Positions 18,935 to 25,838 of a DNA stretch of 64,000 nt are shown piece by piece (positions within the stretch are counted from its first letter, which is position 1; every line of letters begins with the position of its first letter). The translations under genes were made by a program, and so were the position numbers. The DNA lies in the NCBI RefSeq assembly GCF_049943125.1, contig NZ_CP188040.1:992001-1056000 (forward strand). The letters are read 5' to 3'. The notes under the pieces were generated by a model. That model was not told where the DNA came from. It worked only from the letters and a program-made list of their open reading frames with translations, and did no database searches. Source of the stretch: JAEXZL01 sp049943125. GTDB taxonomy: Bacteria > Bacillota > Clostridia > Clostridiales > Clostridiaceae.

Positions 18935-19309
18935 TTGCTATTCTCCCTTTAATCTTTTACTTTACTATTTACATACCTTAGCAGTTTAATATTTTGACTT
19001 CCAACAGTATGCGTGTCGATATACACCTAGACTGATTAATTTTTCCTTAATGATTATTTTTAATAATAATTACAATACATTCAATATAATATTATTAAAA
19101 TTCTTCTCATATTTCTACACTTTTTTTGCAATGTATTAATTTTTTTAATCAAAATAACGATTTTTTTAATATTTTTTCGTAAAATCTACTTTTTTTAAAA
19201 CAAATATCAATATTATTTACTCTTGCATTATTTTTTATCATCCCTATATCCTTACCTTCAACAATAATCAAAATTGCAGCTTTTTATATTTCCCATAAAT
19301 CGTTATATG

Positions 19310-19345
19310 CTAAAAAATCCTCCGATTTCTCGGAGGATTTTTTAG
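19310..19345 (-). terminator. Strong intrinsic terminator with 16-bp perfect stem
   Basis: Arms 19310-19325 and 19330-19345 are perfectly complementary around a TTTC tetraloop, and the stem ends in an A/T run that supplies a U-tract in either direction. It closes the candidate small RNA described here and separates it from module B. The rest of the gap down to 18935 is extremely AT-rich and should hold the module B promoter; nothing else was recognised. Confidence 0.88.
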
Positions 19346-19535
19346 GGATTGTAGGGTGACCGATTATGTATAGTAATCGGTATTAATTAAACAAGGGTTG
19401 TTTAATTATGTTCACTAGCCTTTGTAATTATGCTTCTGGGGTAAGAAGCATAATAGTGCTTAGTGTATATGTGAATTTAATGTAGGGGCTATTTAATTAA
19501 TTATTGCAAAATCAATAATTTATTAATTACTTGAT
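19310..19535 (-). ncRNA. Candidate C-rich small RNA 1
   Basis: This gene-free stretch reads, on the minus strand, as a chain of hairpins ending in the terminator. A 7-bp hairpin (19500-19519) is followed by an 11-bp stem with loop TACCCC (19427-19454), an 11-bp stem with loop CCC (19384-19408), an 8-bp stem (19359-19381) and the 16-bp terminator. Unpaired segments contain GCCCCTACATT and CACCCTACAATCCC. A TATATT at 19547-19542 lies 32 nt after an array of TGTAAC hexamers and would put the 5' end near 19535. C-rich loops are a hallmark of Firmicute sRNAs that pair with Shine-Dalgarno regions (RsaE is a known example). No open reading frame of note is present. It could instead be a long 3' UTR of the gene ending at 19718. 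Confidence 0.55.
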
Positions 19536-19541
19536 GATATA

Positions 19542-19607
19542 AATATACCATCTTAATATATCGAGGTATTTTCATTTGGGTTACAAGTTTATTACAAATT
19601 AGTTACA
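19542..19607 (-). promoter_or_regulatory. WalR-like hexamer array and -10 upstream of candidate sRNA 1
   Basis: On the minus strand TGTAAC, TGTAAT and TGTAAC lie at 19602-19607, 19591-19596 and 19580-19585, each 11 bp apart. This is an exact match to the TGTWAH-N5-TGTWAH WalR consensus, twice over. Two further TGTAAC hexamers at 19666-19671 and 19688-19693 are 22 bp apart. TATATT (19542-19547) follows the last hexamer by 32 nt. Confidence 0.6.
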
Positions 19608-19717
19608 GTATTTTATTACCATTTATAGTAATTTTACGGTATTTTATTCAAATTTGATTTTATATGTTACATCTATAAAAGTATTTTGTTACATTTTTAG
19701 CAATAATTATTAACCTT

Positions 19718-21127
19718 TTATACAGTAACCTGCTCACCTTTAATATTATTTAATGGAGTGATTTTTCCATCTCTCTTTTCTGCAGCATCTCTCTGCCAGG
19801 ACTCCACTCCTTCAGAGGTTTCCTTCTGGAAGAAAATCTTTAAGGTTAAAAGGATTATCTTTATGTCCAGCTTCAAGGAATAATGCTCTATATAGTATAA
19901 ATCAAGCTTTAGCTTATCATATGGAGTAGTATTATACTTTCCATAAACCTGTGCATAGCCTGTAAGCCCTGCTTTCATTCTAAGTCTATAAGGGAATTCT
20001 GGTAGCTCCTGTGAATACTTGTCCATTATTTCTCTTCTTTCAGGTCTAGGTCCCACGAGAGACATATCTCCCTTTAATATATTGAAAAGCTGTGGCAGCT
20101 CATCTATATGAAGGGTTCTTAAAATATTTCCCACAGGGGTTATCCTGGAGTCATTCTTTTTTGCAAGGATAGCTCCATCCTTTTCGGAATCCACCCTCAT
20201 GCTTCTGAACTTATAGATGTAAAATTCTTTTTCACCTTCTGTAAGCCTCTTCTGCTTATAGATTACCGGTCCTTTATCATAGAGCTTAATAGCAGCTGCA
20301 GCTAAAAGCATAAAGGGAGAAACGGCAATTATTCCTATAGCAGAAAGAACTATATCCATGATTCTTTTCATCATGGCCTGTTCTGGCTTTATCCCCTTAT
20401 TATCGCAGTAAACTAAAGGAGTATCAAAAAGATGGAGATTTTCTGAACCGAATAATATTATATCTGAAACCTTTGGTGTAAGGTAGCAGCCTATTTTTTG
20501 CTCGAAGCAATATTTTACAAGCTTGTTTCTAAATTCATCAGGAAGATCCCATAGAACCACTGCCTCATAGTCCTTTGCCTTTGCAAGGATTCTTCTCTCC
20601 CCTGCATTTATAGATATCATCTCACTGATGTTATACTTGTCCCTTCTAGACTTTAGCTTTCGGATAAAATCGCTAGGATTTCTATCACCATAAACTACTA
20701 AGAGCTTCTTTGGGGGGTAGATGTAGCTGTATAGACTGTTAGCCACGCCAGCCCAGGCCATGGATAGCAGTACACCCAAGACAGTCATTAAGATTAAGGG
20801 AGTAAATGGTACAAATTCTCTCTGAATCAGTGACAGCTGAAGGAAGGCAATGAGGTTAGTAGCTATAACCGCTAGGGACATAGAATAAATAATATCCTGC
20901 ACCTTTGCCACCCCAACCTTGTAGCCGCCGAAGAGCTTACCGAAGACTACAAAAATAACTATATATAAACCGATTAAGGCAAAATTACCTCTCTTAAAGT
21001 ATGGAGTAGCCATTATATTGTTGTAATAGCCATACCAAAAAAATGCAAAAACTATACCTTGCACTGCAGTAAATACAAATTTCATCAGTGTTACCACTGT
21101 TCTTTTCATAAATAAATTCTTATCCAA
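19718..21127 (-). CDS. Undecaprenyl-phosphate sugar phosphotransferase (priming transferase)
   Basis: This 469-aa protein has about five N-terminal membrane segments, a Rossmann-like middle (LLVVYGDRNPSDFIRKL) and a C-terminal sugar transferase domain from about residue 255. That domain has KRIMDIVLSAIGI, GPVIYKQKRL, YKFRSMRVDSEKDG, HIDELPQLFNILKGDMS, VGPRPERREIM and the GLTGYAQVYGKYNTTP region. It is a close paralogue of the enzyme at 35717-37117. The start is TTG at 21127 behind GAGGAGGG; an ATG six codons in has no comparable site. No other biosynthetic gene shares its transcript directly, so it may serve as an alternative initiator. Confidence 0.92.
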   Translation of the reverse strand: MDKNLFMKRTVVTLMKFVFTAVQGIVFAFFWYGYYNNIMATPYFKRGNFALIGLYIVIFVVFGKLFGGYKVGVAKVQDIIYSMSLAVIATNLIAFLQLSLIQREFVPFTPLILMTVLGVLLSMAWAGVANSLYSYIYPPKKLLVVYGDRNPSDFIRKLKSRRDKYNISEMISINAGERRILAKAKDYEAVVLWDLPDEFRNKLVKYCFEQKIGCYLTPKVSDIILFGSENLHLFDTPLVYCDNKGIKPEQAMMKRIMDIVLSAIGIIAVSPFMLLAAAAIKLYDKGPVIYKQKRLTEGEKEFYIYKFRSMRVDSEKDGAILAKKNDSRITPVGNILRTLHIDELPQLFNILKGDMSLVGPRPERREIMDKYSQELPEFPYRLRMKAGLTGYAQVYGKYNTTPYDKLKLDLYYIEHYSLKLDIKIILLTLKIFFQKETSEGVESWQRDAAEKRDGKITPLNNIKGEQVTV

Positions 21128-21236
21128 GGTATTCCCTCCTCTTTCTAATGTAATGTATTATCATCGCTAGATAAAAACTCAAGTGGAAGGTTCAAGAGAG
21201 AGTTTAACACCTTAAAAATAAATTGTAAATAGAACT

Positions 21237-22334
21237 TTATACCAATTGCTTTTCTTTAATAAAGTTAAATACCATGGTTATTCCTTTATAAATTATACTA
21301 GCAAGCCATGATGCTATTGAAGATAAAATAAATATTGTAGGTACTACCAAAAAATAATAGTTTAATCTATGTGTCATGGTACTCACACTATTATTTAGCT
21401 GGGTATAAATAATTAAATCAAAAATTTCTGAGGTTAAATATATACCAAGGGATAGCTCAGAAATTTTCTTAATAATCCTCTTAATCATCATAGGTAAATT
21501 TTTGAGATTTAAATGACTTAAATAAACAAACAACAATACCGATGTTATTAGATTTTGAAAGCTTCCCCACTGAACCCAAATTCCTTTAACAAATGTCCCT
21601 GGGTAGCTTCTATAAATATTAAAAGCACCAAATAAAAGGATAGCTAAAAAAAACACTACAAGATTCAATTTCTTATTAATAGCTATATCATGTTCAAATA
21701 AATATGCTCCAATAAAATAATAGGTTATAGGGTATATATTAGTCCACCAATTTGGAATTAATGGATTATACTTATTTGAAATGGTTGGATTTTGCCACCA
21801 CCCTTCCACAGTAAAATTAAATATATTTGTGAGACTAGGTAGTGTAGTTAATATTATTAATGTAATAATTAAAATTTTCTTTTGATTCTTGGTCAAGTTA
21901 TTAATCATTACATTAAAAAAAGGTATGAGTAGGAATAATCCTATATACATTTTCACATACCACGAGTACCCTGCTATGTTAAATCCAAGAATTCCTAGTA
22001 TAATTTCTCTTAAGGTATAAGGTTTATTTAAAAAAACTTGTTTAAATAATGCAATAAAAATACTAGCAATAACATATATCCATAAAGTTTTATTTATACT
22101 GTAATAATATTTTTTAGATAAAGTCTTCTTATTCATCAGGTATCCAGTTAATAGTAAAAATAGCGGTACACATACCATAAGCGCCGTTCTCATAAATACC
22201 ATTATATACATTCTCTCCCCAACAACCTCTTGCTTATAAAATCCATTATTAAGAAAAAAATGCACTGATATCACAGAAAAGACAGCAACGAATCTAATTA
22301 AATCTAAATTAATATTTTTTTCTTTCTTATTCAT
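21237..22334 (-). CDS. Acyltransferase 3 family membrane protein
   Basis: About ten hydrophobic segments over 365 aa and the family start INLDLIRFVAVFSVISVHFF, with the conserved RFxAxxxVxxxH pattern carrying the catalytic-type His, identify an OafA/WecH-type O-acyltransferase. Such enzymes acetylate surface glycans across the membrane. AGAGGTAAG precedes the ATG. It is read in the same direction as the priming transferase, about 110 nt upstream of it, so the two may share a transcript. Substrate unknown. Confidence 0.9.
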   Translation of the reverse strand: MNKKEKNINLDLIRFVAVFSVISVHFFLNNGFYKQEVVGERMYIMVFMRTALMVCVPLFLLLTGYLMNKKTLSKKYYYSINKTLWIYVIASIFIALFKQVFLNKPYTLREIILGILGFNIAGYSWYVKMYIGLFLLIPFFNVMINNLTKNQKKILIITLIILTTLPSLTNIFNFTVEGWWQNPTISNKYNPLIPNWWTNIYPITYYFIGAYLFEHDIAINKKLNLVVFFLAILLFGAFNIYRSYPGTFVKGIWVQWGSFQNLITSVLLFVYLSHLNLKNLPMMIKRIIKKISELSLGIYLTSEIFDLIIYTQLNNSVSTMTHRLNYYFLVVPTIFILSSIASWLASIIYKGITMVFNFIKEKQLV

Positions 22335-22513
22335 ATCTTACCTCTTGTTATTATATATATTATTTAGCTATAAAAGATTTGCTTTATACACTACAATATA
22401 TCTTATCATAATAATTATCTATCGACATAAATTTTAATAATATTTATCAGATATACAAATATTATATATAAAAAAGTCTATTTATAGGGGTAAAGTTGTT
22501 AATCCCATAACGC

Positions 22514-22544
22514 AAAAAAATACATCCCCGGGGGAGGGATGTAC
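22514..22544 (-). terminator. Intrinsic terminator of candidate sRNA 2
   Basis: A GC-rich hairpin built on TACATCCC/GGGATGTA is followed on the minus strand by a run of seven T. From here to the acyltransferase start (22335-22513) the sequence is AT-rich and nothing is recognised beyond a probable promoter. Confidence 0.85.
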
Positions 22545-22638
22545 TTTGTAGTGTAGGGGATTAATCTTAAATTTTAATAGGGGAATTAATTCAAAAACTT
22601 AACTAAATCATCGTTGTCGGCTATGTAATTCTGATTAC
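22514..22638 (-). ncRNA. Candidate C-rich small RNA 2
   Basis: This gene-free stretch downstream of the YihY gene reads on the minus strand as a short RNA of about 125 nt. A 5-bp hairpin has loop TCCCCT (22574-22589), a single-stranded TTAATCCCCTACAC follows, and the terminator contains CCCTCCCCC. A TATAAT at 22650-22645 lies 32 nt after a TGTAAC hexamer array, exactly as in candidate sRNA 1. Both share the CCCCTACA core. No convincing open reading frame is present. A long 3' UTR of the YihY gene is the main alternative. Confidence 0.5.
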
Positions 22639-22644
22639 AATTTT

Positions 22645-22710
22645 ATTATAGTTGGAATTACCTAATAATGATTATCAATACAGTTACAAGATTATGACAA
22701 TTTAGTTACA
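22645..22710 (-). promoter_or_regulatory. WalR-like hexamer array and -10 upstream of candidate sRNA 2
   Basis: Minus-strand TGTAAC (22705-22710), TGTCAT (22694-22699) and TGTAAC (22683-22688) are spaced 11 bp apart. The outer two match the WalR hexamer exactly and the middle one has a single change. TATAAT lies at 22645-22650, 32 nt downstream. The array starts 12 nt after the YihY stop codon. Confidence 0.55.
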
Positions 22711-22721
22711 GTTATTCTTAC

Positions 22722-23567
22722 TTACCTATGCCCAGTTTTCACCAGCATTGCGTTGACTTCTCCACCTAAAAGTATAATAAAGGAAGAGAGATATAACCAG
22801 GTAAGGAGTATAATTATCGCCCCTATGCTTCCATAAAATCTAGTATAGTTAGCAAAGTTGTTTACATAGAAGGAAAAGACAACAGAAGTGACTATCCAGC
22901 CTATAGCAGCAATCAAGGCCCCTGGAAACACTTCCTTCCACTTAAGTCTCCTTGAAGGAGCAAAGCGATATAGCACTGCAAAGGTTAACACAATCATGCC
23001 AATACCCAGGGTATATCTAAGCACCTGCCAGAGAGTTGCTATAACTTCTGGCTCTGGTAGATATTTCATCAGAGCATTTTTAATAACATTTCCTAAAACA
23101 AAGGTAACGAGAACCAATAATATTGCAAAGGCAAATATTATTGTAGAAAATATGGACACTGCATATCTTGTGATAAGGCCTCTCTTTTCCTCCTCATTAT
23201 AAGCTTTGTTCAGGGCCTTTATAATAGCATCTATTCCCTTAGAAGCACTCCAGATGGCAAAAATAAGCGCAAAGGATAAAAGTCCTATATTTTCGTGATT
23301 CAAGACCTCCACCACAGTGTTTTCCACCAGGTTAAAGGCTTCTCCTGGTATTACCCTAGATAAATAATTTAAAACCACCTCTTCATCTAGATTACTGTTT
23401 CCTATTACAGTCATCAGAAATATTATAAAGGGAAAGAGAGCTACCAATAGGCTGTAGGCCAGCTGAGAAGCAATCCCGAAAAGATCATCCTCCTTCACTC
23501 TGTTTACCAGGCGAATTATTAAATTTGCGAAGCCCTTTAACCCTTTTTTCTTCTTTGCAACCTCCAT
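22722..23567 (-). CDS. YihY/BrkB family inner-membrane protein
   Basis: About 280 residues contain six hydrophobic helices and the family signatures FGIASQLAYSLLVALFPFI, FAIWSASKGIDAI and YGSIGAIIILLTWLYLSS with LLGGEVNA near the end. Members were once called RNase BN and are now treated as membrane proteins of unclear, possibly transport, function. The ATG at 23567 is preferred to one two codons earlier because AGGAGG lies six bases before it. It is downstream of the sigma factor gene after about 140 nt without an evident terminator, so it could be part of the sigma transcript. Confidence 0.9.
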   Translation of the reverse strand: MEVAKKKKGLKGFANLIIRLVNRVKEDDLFGIASQLAYSLLVALFPFIIFLMTVIGNSNLDEEVVLNYLSRVIPGEAFNLVENTVVEVLNHENIGLLSFALIFAIWSASKGIDAIIKALNKAYNEEEKRGLITRYAVSIFSTIIFAFAILLVLVTFVLGNVIKNALMKYLPEPEVIATLWQVLRYTLGIGMIVLTFAVLYRFAPSRRLKWKEVFPGALIAAIGWIVTSVVFSFYVNNFANYTRFYGSIGAIIILLTWLYLSSFIILLGGEVNAMLVKTGHR

Positions 23568-23706
23568 GACCATCCTCCTTTCTCTAAACTTATATAGTAA
23601 GTAGCTTCCTGCGAGAAGACTCTACTCCTAGCTTCTTTTATGTAACCCCTGTGCGCTTATATTTCAGCCAATAAAAATAAGCTCAGGGACTCTTATATTG
23701 TTCTTA

Positions 23707-24261
23707 TTATACTATATAACCCTTCAGTTTATTAATTAAGGAATTTTTAAATTTGTATGCCTCCTTATAGCTTATGCCTTTTTTGAAGGCATATTCCTTT
23801 ATTCCACCGTAGTCTCTTTCAAAAAAGTAGTAGAGCATCTCCTTCTCCTCTTCATCTAATAGCTCTATAGCAGCCTTAAGCTTCTTTTTCGTTTCCTTAT
23901 GAAGGGCATATTCCTCTAAATCAAAATCCATGGGAACCACAGTGATAAGCTCAAAGCCTTCTTCATTGGTCTCATTAAGACTCTTAAGATAATTCTCCCG
24001 AGCCTTACCCCTGATTAAATACTTAAAATTATTCATAATTGCAGCCTTCACATAGGCAGCAAAGCCTGTAGGACTATCTATCTTATATTTTTCTATGGCG
24101 TTTAATACACTGACTATAGCTATCTGCCTTAAATCCTCATCCTGATAGCCTGAAACGTAGACATTCATGCTGGTTTTATAAATCAGCGGCATAAACTTAT
24201 TTATAATATAGAGCTTTGCCTCCTGATCTCCTGCCTTGGCTCTTTCTATAACCTCTCTCAT
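23707..24261 (-). CDS. Sigma-70 family factor, UviA/TcdR-like in size and layout
   Basis: At 184 aa the protein has a sigma region 2-like N-terminal half (LYIINKFMPLIYKTSM, YQDEDLRQIAIVSVLNAIEKY). The C-terminal half has a possible region 4 helix-turn-helix (LLDEEEKEMLYYFF to ISYKEAYKFKNSLINKL). Size and layout resemble the clostridial group-5 sigma factors UviA, TcdR and BotR, which turn on bacteriocin or toxin genes; orthology is not claimed. GGGGGAG precedes the ATG. Its promoter contains a LexA-type operator, so it is probably damage-inducible, as UviA is known to be. No toxin or bacteriocin gene is adjacent; its neighbours are the YihY gene and surface-polymer genes. Confidence 0.82.
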   Translation of the reverse strand: MREVIERAKAGDQEAKLYIINKFMPLIYKTSMNVYVSGYQDEDLRQIAIVSVLNAIEKYKIDSPTGFAAYVKAAIMNNFKYLIRGKARENYLKSLNETNEEGFELITVVPMDFDLEEYALHKETKKKLKAAIELLDEEEKEMLYYFFERDYGGIKEYAFKKGISYKEAYKFKNSLINKLKGYIV

Positions 24262-24299
24262 TTTATGCTCCCCCTTATCATCCCATGGATTGTATTACC

Positions 24300-24328
24300 A
24301 TTATAGCGAACATATGTTCGTTTGTAAA
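24300..24328 (-). promoter_or_regulatory. Sigma-gene promoter with LexA box in the spacer
   Basis: On the minus strand a -35 TTTACA (24328-24323) and a -10 TATAAT (24305-24300) are 17 bp apart. The spacer contains the perfect 14-bp palindrome CGAACATATGTTCG (24307-24320), matching the Gram-positive LexA/DinR pattern CGAAC-N4-GTTCG. Bound repressor would occlude polymerase. The box is 46 nt before the sigma ATG. The remaining gap to 24572 holds only the terminator below. Confidence 0.85.
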
Positions 24329-24458
24329 GTTCGTAAAGGTAACCATGGCTATTATGTAATATGAAGCATTAGCTCACTGCACCCTTATGCTTCACTATTA
24401 GATATGTAACTAGGGCAGAGATTTCCAGGATATAAAAAATTTTTTCATTAAGATAAAA

Positions 24459-24490
24459 AGGCCGCCCTCTTGGGACAGCCTTATTATAGC
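24459..24490 (-). terminator. Probable terminator of the module C acyltransferase
   Basis: An imperfect stem (AAGGC...GCCTT with inner CCC/GGG) is followed on the minus strand by a T-run. It lies about 85 nt after the acyltransferase stop and before the LexA-controlled promoter, so it insulates the sigma gene from module C. Confidence 0.6.
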
Positions 24491-24572
24491 TATGATAATC
24501 AACTATTTATTTAAGATAATCAATTGGGTGGTTATAATAATTATCTATTAGTTTATGAAAAGTAAATATTTA

Positions 24573-25703
24573 TTAATAGCTCCAGCTCACTCCTGCAAGG
24601 TTAAATATCATTATTGTAAATATTACAATTCCTATCACGGATATTATACCGATGGCTTTCTGAAGCCTTTGATACTTAGAGGCTTTAAAGGGCTTCCCAG
24701 CTACAAAGGGCAGGAAGGTATTTATATATCCTACTATGGGTATAAGGATAAAGAAAACTATCGCAGCTAGTAGCACCGCCCTTTGGTTTCCCTGATTTAT
24801 CTCAAAAAATTTCGTTCCTCTTTCAAAGGCTCTTATGATAGGTATGTGTATACCAAGATATAGGAGTGTATTCTGCCCTACATATTTAAGCAGAGGAAGC
24901 TGAGGTAGCTTCATGACTATAAGGATCACTACTAGAATAAGGAGCAAGGCTGCAATATAAAAATACATTATAGAGCCATAGCTATTTCCAGCCATAGACA
25001 CTCTCTTATTTACTTCCGCTATATACAGTCCTGCTAAAACCATAGCAGCTATGGTAAAGGCAAGAAGAACCTTGTTTTTATAATACTTACTTCCAGTAAT
25101 CACCTGAAGGTACTGAAATAAATAGTAGCCCAGATGATAAAACATAAGTCCTGTAAAGACAGCATCCATATGCCAGAGCATTGGTATATTGAAGCCATTT
25201 ATACTCTCTACATAGCTTATTATGGCAAGGATACTCACCAGTAAGGTTAGCTTCCTCTTGTCTCCTGAAGCAAATTTTTCACAGAGATAATATATAACCT
25301 CAATTAAAAATAACACCAAAAGAAACCAGGTGGCATTGGAGGCCGATTGATAAATTTCGTTATTTCCTACTAATATACCTTTAATTAGAGTACTAATTCC
25401 GTACTTAACATCCCCTAAAATCCTAAAGTTATAAGCCCACAAGCTCCACATCAAAAGATTCATCATTATGTGTGGAAGGATCAATCTAGGGGCCTTATAC
25501 TTTATACAATCCCAAAGAGAGCTGAATTTCCCTTCTCTATGAGTCATACCTGAAATGAAAAAAAATAAAGGCATGTGAAAGGCGTATATGAGCTTTATAA
25601 TCTCCTTATCCAAAGAAACATGCCCTAGGATTACGAAGATTATCCCTATAGCTCTTAACTGGTCAAGCCATATAATCCTATTTTTTTTATTAGCAGTCTC
25701 CAT
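24573..25703 (-). CDS. Acyltransferase 3 family membrane protein
   Basis: About ten membrane helices and the start IIWLDQLRAIGIIFVILGH, followed by YAFHMPLFFFISGM, define an OafA-type acyltransferase. The catalytic-type His is in VILGH. The frame is open further upstream, but ATG 25703 has AAGGAGA nearby and removes a non-membrane basic extension. It is the last gene of module C, about 135 nt after the preceding gene, and probably O-acetylates or otherwise acylates that polymer. It is distinct from the acyltransferase at 21237. Confidence 0.9.
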   Translation of the reverse strand: METANKKNRIIWLDQLRAIGIIFVILGHVSLDKEIIKLIYAFHMPLFFFISGMTHREGKFSSLWDCIKYKAPRLILPHIMMNLLMWSLWAYNFRILGDVKYGISTLIKGILVGNNEIYQSASNATWFLLVLFLIEVIYYLCEKFASGDKRKLTLLVSILAIISYVESINGFNIPMLWHMDAVFTGLMFYHLGYYLFQYLQVITGSKYYKNKVLLAFTIAAMVLAGLYIAEVNKRVSMAGNSYGSIMYFYIAALLLILVVILIVMKLPQLPLLKYVGQNTLLYLGIHIPIIRAFERGTKFFEINQGNQRAVLLAAIVFFILIPIVGYINTFLPFVAGKPFKASKYQRLQKAIGIISVIGIVIFTIMIFNLAGVSWSY

Positions 25704-25838
25704 ATTATGTCTCCTTGCAGCCCTATGATGACTCTTTATGGCCATATTATTTATTGTGCAGCAATATTAACTTTTCATGAAGATTAATTATAGACTCTTT
25801 ATATTTTGATATTTATTATATTTAGTTATTTATATTAT

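Noticed and set aside
24307..24320. LexA box as a restriction-type or random palindrome
   Set aside because: Considered, but exact match to the known operator form and placement inside a good promoter spacer argue for a real operator.
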